Shown here: piece by piece, positions 8,641 to 17,544 of the stretch
Numbering within the stretch: the stretch's first letter is position 1
Layout: each line of letters opens with the position of its first letter
Source of the DNA: Paraglaciecola algarum
GTDB taxonomy: Bacteria; Pseudomonadota; Gammaproteobacteria; Enterobacterales; Alteromonadaceae
Length of the DNA: 64,000 nt
Direction of reading: 5' to 3'
NCBI RefSeq assembly: GCF_021532655.1
Contig: NZ_JAKGAS010000002.1
Location: 552,366-616,365 of the forward strand
The notes under the pieces: model-generated
Database searches by the model: none
The model's input: the letters and a program-made list of their open reading frames with translations, nothing else
Told to the model about the DNA's origin: nothing
Translations under genes and position numbers: made by a program

Positions 8641-9843
8641 TTATCTCTTAAAAGGACTCTCGTCACATTCAACTACATGCCAAGGAAGGCCATGTTTATT
8701 AAGCATATCCATGAATGGATCAGGATCGAACTGCTCCATATTCCATACACCAGGTTTTTTCCAAGTACCATCTAACATCAAGCTCGCACCTATCATGGCA
8801 GGTACACCTGTGGTGTATGAAACAGCTTGTGCGCCTACTTCTTCATGGCACATTGCATGATCACAATTGTTGTAGATAAAGATGGTTTTTTCTTTGCCAT
8901 CTTTTACACCAGTAATGTAGGTACCAATACAAGTTTTACCCGTGTAGCCGTCGGCTAAGGAGCCTGGATCAGGCAACACTGCTTTTAAAAACTCTAAAGG
9001 TACAATTTGTTGTCCTTGGAAGTTAATTGGCTCGATGCTAGTCATACCTATACCTTCTAGCACTTTTAAGTGAGTTAGATAAGCATCACCAAAAGTCATC
9101 CAAAAACGCGCTCGTTTAATAGTTGGGAAGTGTTTAACGATTGACTCTAATTCCTCGTGATACATCAGGTAAGAAGCCCGTACACCAATATTTTGATAAT
9201 CTAAATCTTCTCGCACACTTAATGGTTCAGTTTCTTTCCATTCACCATTTTCGAAAAAACGCCCTCTTTGGGTGATTTCACGAATATTGATTTCAGGGTT
9301 AAAGTTGGTTGCAAATGCTTGGCCGTGGTCTCCACCGTTACAATCTACTATGTCTAGGTAATGAATTTCATCAAAATAATGTTTAGCCGCATAAGCGGTA
9401 TAAACATTGGTTACACCGGGATCAAAACCACTGCCTAATAATGCCATTAAACCGGCTTTTTCGAATTTATCTTGATAAGCCCACTGCCAAGAATATTCAA
9501 ATTTAGCCACATCTTTGGGTTCGTAGTTGGCTGTGTCTAGGTAATCAACGCCGGTTTCTAAACAAGCGTCCATGATAGCTAAGTCTTGGTATGGTAATGC
9601 CAAGTTAATCACTAAGTCAGGGTTAACTTGATTAATCACTTTCACTACTTCACTTGCGTGATCGGCATCTACCGCAAACGTGCCCTTAACTCGGTCTAGA
9701 CCTACTTCTTGTTGTAAGGCTTCACATTTGGATACCGTACGACTGGCAAGATAAATTTCCTCAAAAAGCTCAGGTAAGCGAGCACATTTTTTTATGGTTA
9801 CAGCAGCTACACCGCCAGCACCAATAATTAAAACACGAGACAT
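8641..9843 (-). CDS. Carboxynorspermidine/carboxyspermidine dehydrogenase (saccharopine dehydrogenase family)
   Basis: A 400-residue NAD(P)H enzyme that reductively condenses aspartate beta-semialdehyde with 1,3-diaminopropane or putrescine to give carboxynorspermidine or carboxyspermidine. The N-terminal Rossmann motif is VLIIGAGGVAAVTIKKCA, followed by the saccharopine-dehydrogenase-like segments LDTANYEP, LMALLGSGFDPGVTNVY and DIVDCNGGDHG, and the length is as expected. It forms a same-strand pair with nspC, the usual arrangement of the alternative polyamine pathway in vibrios and relatives. The diaminobutyrate aminotransferase/decarboxylase gene that supplies diaminopropane in Vibrio is not in the window, so spermidine may be the product here; that is an inference. 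Confidence 0.93.
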   Translation of the reverse strand: MSRVLIIGAGGVAAVTIKKCARLPELFEEIYLASRTVSKCEALQQEVGLDRVKGTFAVDADHASEVVKVINQVNPDLVINLALPYQDLAIMDACLETGVDYLDTANYEPKDVAKFEYSWQWAYQDKFEKAGLMALLGSGFDPGVTNVYTAYAAKHYFDEIHYLDIVDCNGGDHGQAFATNFNPEINIREITQRGRFFENGEWKETEPLSVREDLDYQNIGVRASYLMYHEELESIVKHFPTIKRARFWMTFGDAYLTHLKVLEGIGMTSIEPINFQGQQIVPLEFLKAVLPDPGSLADGYTGKTCIGTYITGVKDGKEKTIFIYNNCDHAMCHEEVGAQAVSYTTGVPAMIGASLMLDGTWKKPGVWNMEQFDPDPFMDMLNKHGLPWHVVECDESPFKR

Positions 9844-9947
9844 AGGATTTCCTTCTATGAGTGGGGAATTCGGATGAAATTAAACTGCTGCATGCTATCA
9901 GTATTTTTTTCAACTGAAAATAAGATAAATCAATAAACTTCATCTCG

Positions 9948-10130
9948 TCATTTTTTTACAAATAGCCCTATAAATAAGGCAATAGTAAAACTGCCAATAA
10001 AGGCTTCAATTGCGGCGATTGCTCGGGATGTACCAACTGGGATGAAATCTCCATAACTTAGTGTGGTAAAAGTCACCATAGAATAATATAAATAGGGAAA
10101 AACAATTGAATGTTTTGAGCAATATGAGCG
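9948..10130 (-). pseudogene. Remnant of a two-TM potassium channel gene
   Basis: The minus strand encodes, just before a TGA, the C-terminal half of an ion-channel pore module: FPYLYYSMVTFTTLSYGD followed by FIPVGTSRAIAAIEAFIGSF and a hydrophobic TIALFIGLFVKK end. TTLSYGD corresponds to the selectivity filter and the following helix to the second membrane span. The frame is open only to about 10130; no start or first helix is found upstream. It is seen directly as homology-like sequence without a complete frame, hence a decayed gene. It ends ~100 bases from the polyamine dehydrogenase start. Confidence 0.65.
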
Positions 10131-10164
10131 CTCGATTCAAATTTTTGTATTTTTCCTGTATAGT

Positions 10165-10778
10165 TTAGTCCATAAAAATACTATATGTCTGCGGTACTTT
10201 TGTCTTTTTGAAGCTTTGATACCACTGCCATTGACCGATAAAAGCCATGATTAAAAAACAAAAATGTAAGACTGATGTGGGATATAAACCTTTTTGTCAG
10301 TAGATAAAAATAGCCACTAGGTCTACAACTATCCAAAAGCTCCAATTTAATAAGTTTTTATGAGACTACAACCATTGAGCCACAATACTGGCGCAAGTGG
10401 TAAATGCATCTGGATACGCAAAATCTGTATCAGTTTGGTTTGCCATAAAAGTGTTACACTAAAGTAACTAGAACAATTACCAATAACCAAATTGCGTATT
10501 TTTTAACTGATCCCGACTGCACATGTATGTGTCCTGAAGGATTTTGTGAGCCATGTCAAATCCACCAACCATAAATTTGAAAACCAGTATAAAAGATGTG
10601 CTAAACCATATCAGAATAGAGTTTTACAGCGTAAAAAGGTCCAGCTATAAATACTGACTTGTACTAGGCCAAAGGCAAAACACCAAATGCTGCGTTGTAT
10701 TAGTAGGTATACACATAAAAATCCGGCTAAGGTTGCAATCCATTCAAGAGGAGAGGCCTCTGAAAAGCCTTATACCAT
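10165..10778 (-). pseudogene. pnuC: Decayed nicotinamide riboside transporter gene (pnuC)
   Basis: Read on the minus strand, the segment gives PnuC-like sequence in pieces. These are SPLEWIATLAGFLCVYLLIQ then RSIWCFAFGLVQVSIYSWTF near the N-terminus, LYSDMV and FQIYGWW after a frame change near 10617, TDTDFAYPDAFTTCASIVAQ, then ELWIVVDLVAIFIY and QKGLYPTSVLHFCFLIMAF near the C-terminus. Order and spacing agree with the PnuC fold (NMN/nicotinamide riboside import across the inner membrane). The reading frame is broken by at least two shifts and several in-frame stops, including one right after a possible start. It lies between the channel remnant and the Kelch lipoprotein gene. A functional product is not possible. 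Confidence 0.75.
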
Positions 10779-10788
10779 TTGATTAAAA

Positions 10789-11745
10789 TCACTTTAGTAA
10801 AGAAAACTGCTGGATTGAGTCTAAGAATGGCCCACTTGGACTTGTCGTGCCTCCAATCACATAAATTACATTATTGAGCTCAGTAGCTGCATTATGTCGT
10901 GATGCATTAAGTTTAAATGATGACTGCTTCCATTTTCTTGTACTTAAGTCATACACGTAGCTAGCTTTTAAATCTCTGTAATCTCCAAAAGTATAAATTT
11001 TATCGTTAACTGCTACAGCGGAATGAGCACTTATATTTTGTGGAATTGCAGCTAGACTTGTCCACTGGTCGTTTGATATATCATATTGAGAAAAATGGTC
11101 AGAAGAGCTGGTATTGTTGTAGCCACCAATGGCGTATATATGGTTTTTAATTATTACTGTTCTAGTGTCTTCAGCAAAGGGCAAACTAGCTGCTTTTTTC
11201 CATTGTTTTAATGCAATATCAAAAATGGCCACAGTATTGGTAGGAATTAACTTTTCTCCAGGTATACGTGGGAATATACTTCCTCCACAGACAATAATTT
11301 TTCCATCAAAATATACGGCACTGCCGAAACGTCTGGGAACTGGCATTTCGCCAATTATTTTTACTTGTTTAGAGGGGATGTCATAGACCTCAATTAATGG
11401 TTGTAGCTTGCTGTAACGATCCCAAATTGTCACACCACCCAAAATGTAAATAGAGTTTTTACCATCCCAAACCGCTGAGTGATATCGCCTAGGTAACAGC
11501 TTATTTTCTAATGTTGTCACTTTTTTAGTTTGCGGGTTAATAATGTGAATGTCTCTTGACAGCCCGCCTTTTTGACTACCTGCTAACACAAATATTTTAT
11601 CGCTGTTGTTAACAACAGCGTGGCCATACAAACCATTTGGTAGGGAAAAGCCAGTTGAATTTTTTTGAGATGGGGCATTTGAGCAACCACTAACAAGTAA
11701 TGCTAAAAGCGTTAGTTGCAATAAGTTTTTTATTAAACAGGTCAT
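10789..11745 (-). CDS. Kelch-repeat lipoprotein
   Basis: A 318-residue lipoprotein predicted to form a six-bladed beta-propeller. The signal is MTCLIKNLLQLTLLALLVSG with lipobox LVSGC (Cys21). Successive Kelch-type blades follow, marked by GG pairs and tryptophans: KIFVLAGSQKGG, SIYILGGVTIWDRYS, KIIVCGGSIFPR, HIYAIGGYNN, KIYTFGDYRD and VIYVIGGTTSPSG. The ATG at 11745 is preferred over one 12 codons upstream because AAGGA stands just before it and the signal peptide then begins properly. It probably sits in the envelope as a binding scaffold; no catalytic residues are apparent. Its 3' end abuts the decayed pnuC region. Confidence 0.82.
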   Translation of the reverse strand: MTCLIKNLLQLTLLALLVSGCSNAPSQKNSTGFSLPNGLYGHAVVNNSDKIFVLAGSQKGGLSRDIHIINPQTKKVTTLENKLLPRRYHSAVWDGKNSIYILGGVTIWDRYSKLQPLIEVYDIPSKQVKIIGEMPVPRRFGSAVYFDGKIIVCGGSIFPRIPGEKLIPTNTVAIFDIALKQWKKAASLPFAEDTRTVIIKNHIYAIGGYNNTSSSDHFSQYDISNDQWTSLAAIPQNISAHSAVAVNDKIYTFGDYRDLKASYVYDLSTRKWKQSSFKLNASRHNAATELNNVIYVIGGTTSPSGPFLDSIQQFSLLK

Positions 11746-11848
11746 TTGAATCCGTCCTTGATAGTCCATAAATTTGAGCACAATTTAGGAAACAATTTAA
11801 AGCAAATACTCTTTTTAGTCCAAAGGTTATACTTGAGATTGACTGCTT

Positions 11849-12775
11849 TTATCTTGTTCCTTGTAAGCCCCCTGTGTGCAAGGCTAAGATCCGGCTGCTT
11901 TTTGGAAAGTAGGTATTTTGTATTAGGAGCTCTATTGCATAAAATAACTTGCCACTGTAAATCGGTTCTATTTCAATTTTGTGTTGTTGATAAAATTTGT
12001 CACAGTATTGAATAAGTTCCGCATTCTTTTTAGCGTAACCACCAAAATGAAAGTCATGCATAATTTGCCAATTTGAACTGGCGTGCTCCTTGGGCAGTAA
12101 GTCATTAACTAAGTCTTCGAGATACCCTTGACCTTTAAGTACTCCTATCCCCAGCACCTTGGTTTTAAGTGATTGTTTACTCACCTCTTGTATTAGCCCA
12201 GCCAGTGTGCCGCCACTAGCCACAGGAGCAATAATATAATCATATTCTTGGCTAAGCTCGCTAATTAGTTCGCCTACACCTTGCAAAGCAAAATGGCTAG
12301 AGCCACCTTCAGGGATAATTAACGCTTGGGGGAACTCAGTTTGCAATGTGTTTAAATAACTATCGGTTCGTGCCTGATAAGTTAGTTTATTGACATAACG
12401 AATATCACTTTTCCAAGCGATTAAGTCTTGCAACATAGGGCTAAGGTTTTGCGAATAATCGCCACGAACAATAGCGGTAAGTTTAATATTGAGTTGTCGA
12501 CAATAATAACCTAAGGCATGTAAATGATTAGAAAAACCACCACCAAAACTGATGATATGCTTAGTGTTATTTTCTAGCGCATCTAAAAGTTGAAACTTAA
12601 CTTTTCGCCATTTGTTACCTGAAATAATCGAGTGTATCGAGTCGTCCCGTTTCACTGTGATTTGGGTATCATCAAGCAGTATTGTTTGTTCTTTAGATGG
12701 CAAATTTATATTGAGTAAAGATTCTAGTTGTTGGATTGTCACTTTGGAACCTAATGTAATTTGGTGAGTATGCAT
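11849..12775 (-). CDS. PLP-dependent deaminase/D-cysteine desulfhydrase family protein
   Basis: A 308-residue fold-type II PLP enzyme of the ACC deaminase/D-cysteine desulfhydrase group, which releases ammonia (and sulfide) from small amino acids. The PLP lysine is Lys55 in SGNKWRKVKF, preceded by the family VKRDD motif. The phosphate and substrate loop ISFGGGFSNHLHALGY is intact, as is the EGGSSHFALQGVGEL segment. The C-terminal YSGKLFYAIELL and LALHTGGLQG motifs complete the fold. The substrate cannot be fixed from sequence alone; many marine gammaproteobacterial members are uncharacterised. It stands alone, upstream of the Kelch gene on the same strand with a ~100-base gap. Confidence 0.88.
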   Translation of the reverse strand: MHTHQITLGSKVTIQQLESLLNINLPSKEQTILLDDTQITVKRDDSIHSIISGNKWRKVKFQLLDALENNTKHIISFGGGFSNHLHALGYYCRQLNIKLTAIVRGDYSQNLSPMLQDLIAWKSDIRYVNKLTYQARTDSYLNTLQTEFPQALIIPEGGSSHFALQGVGELISELSQEYDYIIAPVASGGTLAGLIQEVSKQSLKTKVLGIGVLKGQGYLEDLVNDLLPKEHASSNWQIMHDFHFGGYAKKNAELIQYCDKFYQQHKIEIEPIYSGKLFYAIELLIQNTYFPKSSRILALHTGGLQGTR

Positions 12776-12896
12776 ACAGATCTAAATCTAATGGTACATC
12801 AAAGTGTTTAAACTAAAACTGACAAGTTAATACAAAAAGATCCTTTACCCATATATTGATTAGGTTAATATAGTTACCTGATGGTGAGGGGCATAA

Positions 12897-13289
12897 ATGA
12901 AATTAATTAAATTAAGTATTTTGAGCATTTGTTTTGTTGTTTTTAACGGCTGCACTGTATTAGGGTTTGCCACAGATATGGCTTTGATTAGTGCGATTGA
13001 AGACGATACTTGCAAAAATAGTAGTAGTCGAGCTAATTGTAGAGCAAACAATAAAACAGCATTAGGCGATTTACTGTTTACTGAATTGGGGCTTGAACAA
13101 GACGTTAAGATTGTCAAAAAGGTTATGGAACAAATTGATGAGACTAAAAATGAAGAATTAGTCGAGCCTGAGAATGTAATACCTACACCAGAAAAACCTC
13201 CAGTTGTTGCTTGTAAAAAAGTGACAAACGGTCAACAGCAATGTTATTCAGCTGATTATTATAAAGATATGTATATTACTGAAGAATAA
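12897..13289 (+). CDS. Small lipoprotein of unknown function
   Basis: A 130-residue protein with signal MKLIKLSILSICFVVFNG and lipobox FNGC (Cys19). The mature part is polar, with two cysteine pairs (DDTCKN...RANC and VACKK...QQC) that could form disulfides, a predicted helical stretch (LEQDVKIVKKVMEQI) and a proline-rich linker (PENVIPTPEKPP). GAGGGG lies 5-10 bases before the ATG. It matches no family I recognise. It is convergent with the protease gene and shares a bidirectional terminator with it. Confidence 0.7.
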   Translation: MKLIKLSILSICFVVFNGCTVLGFATDMALISAIEDDTCKNSSSRANCRANNKTALGDLLFTELGLEQDVKIVKKVMEQIDETKNEELVEPENVIPTPEKPPVVACKKVTNGQQQCYSADYYKDMYITEE

Positions 13290-13295
13290 GGTGTT

Positions 13296-13329
13296 AATAC
13301 ACAATCAGCACACTAGCTGATTGTGTATT
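13296..13329. terminator. Bidirectional terminator, perfect 14-bp stem
   Basis: AATACACAATCAGC at 13296-13309 is exactly complementary to 13316-13329 with a 6-base loop. It lies between the convergent lipoprotein and protease genes. T-rich flanks are short on both sides, so termination strength is uncertain. Confidence 0.65.
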
Positions 13330-13335
13330 TACCAA

Positions 13336-14526
13336 TTAATATTTGACTAAGCGGCGTTGGGCAGCAATAAAAAATATACTGAGTAACAATAAACCTACAC
13401 TTGTAGGTGCTGAAACATTAAGATAATTGTTATCTATCCACTCTAGGTAAGGGGCGTATAAATTGCCACCAAATATCTCGCCAAATGCGCCGTCAACTCC
13501 AAATGGCCCTCTGCCACTTGTTCCAAAAGTATTATTGGCTGCTAATACAAATGTACTGCTCAGTGCGTCATAAATAAATGAAGGGCCACCTGAGTCACCA
13601 CCGCCGATTGCAGCTTCGAACAACCCGCTAAAATTATCTCCCAAACCATTTCCACACCCCACATTGTAATCTGAACAGAAAGTATCGATAAAACCATCTT
13701 GACCGGGTATGCCTAACCCAGCTAAAAACGCATCATATCCATCAAAATCGGCGTACCATACTTCAGCCTCATTGCCATGAAAAAGTTCGCAGGCTATTGA
13801 GTTAGAATACCCTCCACTTGCAACTGTAGAGGTACCATCATCACAATCAAAAAATTCAGTTAGGTTGAAGCCAAACCGTTTGTTGAAAAAATCAGCTGAA
13901 TTTGGAGTGGCTCCATCATAACCATTGCCAGTAGTGCCATGACCCACCATGGTTAGTAGAGTGCCATTATTAATCGGCATATCACCACGGTAAAAATCGT
14001 AAATCTCTACACCATTTGGAATATCATCATCTAAAGTGATGACAGCTATATCATCATTTAGACAGGCGCCAAAGAACCCACTCACGTCGTCAATTCCACA
14101 TTGCGCAAAGCCTTGGTAATCAGGATGAATATCTACCGCTTGTGAGCCTCTTACCGCATTTAAAAAACCGCCATCTGTAAAAACTGTTGTGACATTAAAA
14201 TTAGGATCATTAATATCAATAACTTTACCAGTCGTTGTGGAGTCTTCCACACAATGAGCTGCAGTGATTATATGGCGTTTGCTTATAGCTGAGCCTGTAC
14301 AAATAAATAAACCCTCATTTGTGTTTATTTGAATGCTGACTACGCCCGTAAAGGCTCCTGCTGGCACTAGAGGTGCGCCGCTATCGTCAAATTCATTACC
14401 AGCAATAATTGCAGGGGAAATATCTCCCTTGGTATTCATGAGTCCAGCTAGGCTATGAGTAAAAGGCGTTAAAGTGAGAAAAGAAGTTAAAAGTAGGCTG
14501 TAAATTTTTCTTAAGTGGAGAGTCAT
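13336..14526 (-). CDS. Secreted trypsin-like serine protease with PEP-CTERM-like tail
   Basis: A 396-residue exported S1-family protease. A signal peptide (~1-28) is followed by the catalytic triad: His91 in IITAAHCVE, Asp159 in NDDIAVITLD and Ser312 in GGGDSGGPS. Several cysteine pairs suggest disulfides. The C-terminus reads VSAPTSVGLLLLSIFFIAAQ then RRLVKY: a short motif, one membrane-spanning segment and an arginine-rich end, the architecture of PEP-CTERM sorting tails. The usual V-P-E-P is replaced by V-S-A-P, a variant I associate with Alteromonadales. That implies handling by an exosortase, none of which is in the window. The protease function is well supported; its target and final location are inferred. 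Confidence 0.88.
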   Translation of the reverse strand: MTLHLRKIYSLLLTSFLTLTPFTHSLAGLMNTKGDISPAIIAGNEFDDSGAPLVPAGAFTGVVSIQINTNEGLFICTGSAISKRHIITAAHCVEDSTTTGKVIDINDPNFNVTTVFTDGGFLNAVRGSQAVDIHPDYQGFAQCGIDDVSGFFGACLNDDIAVITLDDDIPNGVEIYDFYRGDMPINNGTLLTMVGHGTTGNGYDGATPNSADFFNKRFGFNLTEFFDCDDGTSTVASGGYSNSIACELFHGNEAEVWYADFDGYDAFLAGLGIPGQDGFIDTFCSDYNVGCGNGLGDNFSGLFEAAIGGGDSGGPSFIYDALSSTFVLAANNTFGTSGRGPFGVDGAFGEIFGGNLYAPYLEWIDNNYLNVSAPTSVGLLLLSIFFIAAQRRLVKY

Positions 14527-15004
14527 ATGTTTCCTTCGTTAATATTTATTTTTATATCCGTGTGTAAAGCAATTTAGCTTTAATTGAAATAAGCAATAAA
14601 TAAACCGAAATTCAAAGGGTTATAGTTAGTTACTGAATTTTATGGGAAAGTATATTTACCGGTATGCTAATAATGTTTTAGAGTGAAAAAATACACTTAA
14701 ATTGTAAAAAATACTGACAGTGTTTTTGGGCGCAGAATAAAGTCTATTTGACCTGAGTTCTATCGAGGGCAACCTCTAGATAACGTCCTTTTTTCGCCTT
14801 AGTAGCGTCGGAGTACCTAACAATTGTCATCTTTTATATACGGCAATTCGCCTTGTTAGACACGAAAAGTTTCGTCACCGAGTGCGCTATACCGTAAGCT
14901 ATTTGGGCGTGTATGAGTAAGTTATAGAATTAATTTTAACCGACACTTCTTATTCAAAACATAGGTTATTCAAAACTTAGGTTAATCAAAAATAGTGAGC
15001 TCAA
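14527..15004. other. Gene-free stretch holding a dispersed repeat copy
   Basis: No coding frame with support is seen in these 478 bases. The part 14748-14897 is one copy of the diverged repeat listed separately; the remainder is AT-rich and unremarkable. Confidence 0.6.
14748..14897 (+). repeat. Dispersed ~150-bp repeat, copy 1
   Basis: This stretch aligns with the reverse complement of 29896-30044 over its whole length. Shared blocks include ACCTGA, TAACG..CTTTTT, GCCT.AGTAGCGT.GGA, CCTAACAAT, TACGGCAAT.CGCCTTG, TTTCGTCACCGAGT and ACCGTAA. Identity is roughly two-thirds by eye. No protein frame is preserved between the copies. Confidence 0.75.
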
Positions 15005-17056
15005 TTAAGCATACTTTTCGATCATAGAATACAAAGTTTCTTGTTTCAGTGGTTTAGTTAAATAGTCATTCATGCCACTGGCTAAACACTTTTCTTTGTC
15101 ACCTTTCATCGAATTTGCGGTGAGCGCTATGATTGGCACATTCGCTGCTAGGGAGTTGAGTTTGCGGATATTTTCAGTGGTTTGATAACCATCCATATTA
15201 GGCATTTGGCAATCCATTAAAATTAAATCGTAATATCGCCCAAGTTTGGCTTCACTTTCGATTTGAGCTAAGGCTTCCAATCCATCAGCTGCTATATCAT
15301 TAGAAATACGGCGCAAGTTTAACATTTCACTGACTACTATTTGGTTGATGTCGTTATCTTCAACAATTAAGACTTTTAGTTGGCTTAAATCTTTATTGCT
15401 AATTTCAGTTGGTGCGTGGATTTTTTGCTTAATATTACCTTGTTGTATTTCTAGCTCTAACTCAACCGAGAATATGCTGCCTTCACCTTCTTGACTTTGA
15501 ACCGTTACTTTACCACCCATTAATTTAGCTAGGCTTTGACTGATAGATAGGCCTAAACCAGTGCCACCAAACTTTCGAGTCGTAGATATGTCTGCTTGCC
15601 TAAAAGGCAAAAACAACTTTTGTGTTTGTTGTTCTGACATGCCAATTCCGCTGTCTGATACGTCTAATTTTAGTATTGCTCTATTATTCTCTGTCAGTTT
15701 AATCGAGCTGATTATTTCTATTTTCCCGTGTAGGGTAAACTTGATCGCATTACTGATTAAATTAGTGTAAATCTGCCTTATCCTTGTTTGGTCAGCAATG
15801 ACAGTAATATTTTCAGTGCTGGCAAAATTTGAGATGAGTTGAATCGATTTTTTTTGTGCTGCAATTGCATAAACTTGTACACATTTATTCAATAGTTCAT
15901 TAATTGCAAAAGGTGTATTTTCTAATTCCACTTGGTTGGAATCAATTTTAGCAAAATCTAGTACGTCATTGATTTGTGCAAGTAAGGAATCGGCACTATC
16001 TTGCGCTAGGTTAATAAAGTGTTGTTGTTTTTCATTTAGCCCTGATTTATCCATAACTTGTAACGACCCAATCACACCATTAATTGGGGTACGAATTTCA
16101 TGACTCATATTGGCTAAAAAGGTACTCCTCGCTTCCAAGGCAGAAGTCAGTTCTTGGTGTCTTTTTTCAAGTTGTTCTCGATAAAACACTTGTTCGGTTA
16201 TATCCTGGAAAGCGCCATATAATCTAACGCACTTCCCATCTTCAAGTTCGGCTCGTCCTTGCGCTGCTACCCATTTAGATTTTCCGGTATAAGTGATTAT
16301 TTCGAACACATCGGAGAAATCACTTCCGTCTAACATAGCTTTCTCAACGATTGCTTGGATCCTCAGCCTATTGTCTCCCGGCTTGTAAAAGTTAATTGCC
16401 GTGTCTAATTGGGGAGTATAATTCTCATCTACGTCATGTATTAATCTCGTGGATTCAGACCAATGTAATTTTTGATTAACCAGATCCATTTCCCAAGCCC
16501 CGACACCCGCCAGCTTTCCAATTTCGTTAAGAATATTTTGCTGGTCGATTAGGCGCTTTTTTTGTTTTCTTAGCTGAGAAATATGCTTGTTTCTAGCGAT
16601 TTCATTACCTATCCAATGAGACAATAAATCAATAAATTCATGCTCTTCTAGGCTAAATGGCTTTTCTTTAGGCTCAGCTGAAGAGAAATTTAAGGTGCCG
16701 TACTTCTGGCCTTCTACTTCTAACGGTGCGCCAATATAACTTTCTAAGCCAAAATCTAAATAACAAGGATGTTGAGCAATTTCACTTTTCCCTGCATGAT
16801 GAAATGATTTGGGTTCATTGGCTTTTAGGGTGTGAATACAATAAGTACTGTTAACGTTAAATGTAGTGCCTGCTTCAAGCGCGTTTTCTGGTGATATTGC
16901 ATATTTGATGGTGTAACAATCATCATTTATTTGACTGATAATCCCCAACTGTAAACCGAAAAACTCAGCCCCAAATGTTAATAATAGGGATATTTTTTGT
17001 TCGAAAGACAAGGTGTTGTCAGATGTGATTTTATACAGTTTATTTAAATGCAGCAT
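15005..17056 (-). CDS. Cytoplasmic GAF-PAS hybrid histidine kinase
   Basis: A 683-residue soluble hybrid kinase. A GAF domain (~15-150; FNVNSTYCIHTLKANEP and YIGAPLEVEGQKYGTLNF) and a PAS/PAC domain (~185-290; GVGAWEMDL ... RLYGAFQDITEQ) precede a coiled linker. HisKA carries His319 in FLANMSHEIRTPINGVIG. The HATPase has NLISNAIKFT, DSGIGM and GGTGLGLSIS, and a receiver has Asp615 in LILMDCQMPNMDGYQ. There is no membrane span and no Hpt domain, so the phosphate must leave through a separate Hpt protein, or the receiver acts as an internal regulator. No partner gene is adjacent. The ligand of the GAF domain is unknown. Confidence 0.93.
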   Translation of the reverse strand: MLHLNKLYKITSDNTLSFEQKISLLLTFGAEFFGLQLGIISQINDDCYTIKYAISPENALEAGTTFNVNSTYCIHTLKANEPKSFHHAGKSEIAQHPCYLDFGLESYIGAPLEVEGQKYGTLNFSSAEPKEKPFSLEEHEFIDLLSHWIGNEIARNKHISQLRKQKKRLIDQQNILNEIGKLAGVGAWEMDLVNQKLHWSESTRLIHDVDENYTPQLDTAINFYKPGDNRLRIQAIVEKAMLDGSDFSDVFEIITYTGKSKWVAAQGRAELEDGKCVRLYGAFQDITEQVFYREQLEKRHQELTSALEARSTFLANMSHEIRTPINGVIGSLQVMDKSGLNEKQQHFINLAQDSADSLLAQINDVLDFAKIDSNQVELENTPFAINELLNKCVQVYAIAAQKKSIQLISNFASTENITVIADQTRIRQIYTNLISNAIKFTLHGKIEIISSIKLTENNRAILKLDVSDSGIGMSEQQTQKLFLPFRQADISTTRKFGGTGLGLSISQSLAKLMGGKVTVQSQEGEGSIFSVELELEIQQGNIKQKIHAPTEISNKDLSQLKVLIVEDNDINQIVVSEMLNLRRISNDIAADGLEALAQIESEAKLGRYYDLILMDCQMPNMDGYQTTENIRKLNSLAANVPIIALTANSMKGDKEKCLASGMNDYLTKPLKQETLYSMIEKYA

Positions 17057-17456
17057 ATCAACCTAAATACAAAGACGACTAGTAAGTTACCCTATCGCTA
17101 ATATAGCTTTTTTCCTACTTATTTGTAAGTTTTGCTAAATTACCTAAACCGGTTAACAATACTTAAAACACCTAGGGGCTGTTTTGATAAGTACACAATT
17201 TTCTCCTCTGCCTTCTATACAAACAATCGTCATTACGCTTAACTACGCTTTTTTGTTCGTTGCTATTAATTTAATAGGTAAAGCTATAGTGACAAGCGCA
17301 ATGCTTAATTATTGGAAAGTCGAACGACTCTAGTTCACTGAGGATTTCATCGATTTATTATTGTGCTGCTTGCTGTAGGGAATTTGGCATATCAAATAAC
17401 AAAACACCTGCACTTGTTAGTTGACATCTTTAGCACTATGCGGCAAATTGCACCTC
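17057..17456. other. Gene-free stretch upstream of the thr leader
   Basis: No convincing frame is seen. A consensus-like TTGACA stands at 17421-17426 and could be the -35 box of the thr operon promoter, but no good -10 box follows at the expected spacing. Confidence 0.4.
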
Positions 17457-17525
17457 ATGAAAATGAATTCGATTCGCATCACCGGCATGATTATTACCAC
17501 CCTAGATAAGGTGGTCGCTGGCTAG
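17457..17525 (+). CDS. thrL: thr operon leader peptide
   Basis: A 22-codon frame, MKMNSIRITGMIITTLDKVV followed by Ala-Gly, lies just upstream of thrA. It is rich in Ile and Thr codons (ATT, ATC, ACC) in its first two-thirds, as expected of a leader that senses charged tRNA-Thr and tRNA-Ile. The start may be 17457 or the in-frame ATG at 17463. It overlaps a stem (17496-17501 with 17510-17515) and is followed by a terminator hairpin ~20 bases after its stop. Identification rests on position, codon content and the terminator. Confidence 0.75.
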   Translation: MKMNSIRITGMIITTLDKVVAG

Positions 17526-17544
17526 TGCATACGCATAACACATT

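Noticed and set aside
8558..8860. 100-codon plus-strand frame over the palindrome and the end of the dehydrogenase gene
   Set aside because: It runs through a palindromic repeat and antisense to a well-supported gene, and has no family resemblance.
17160..17456. Possible coding remnant upstream of thrL
   Set aside because: Both strands were read; only frames of about ten codons between stops and no recognisable family sequence were found.
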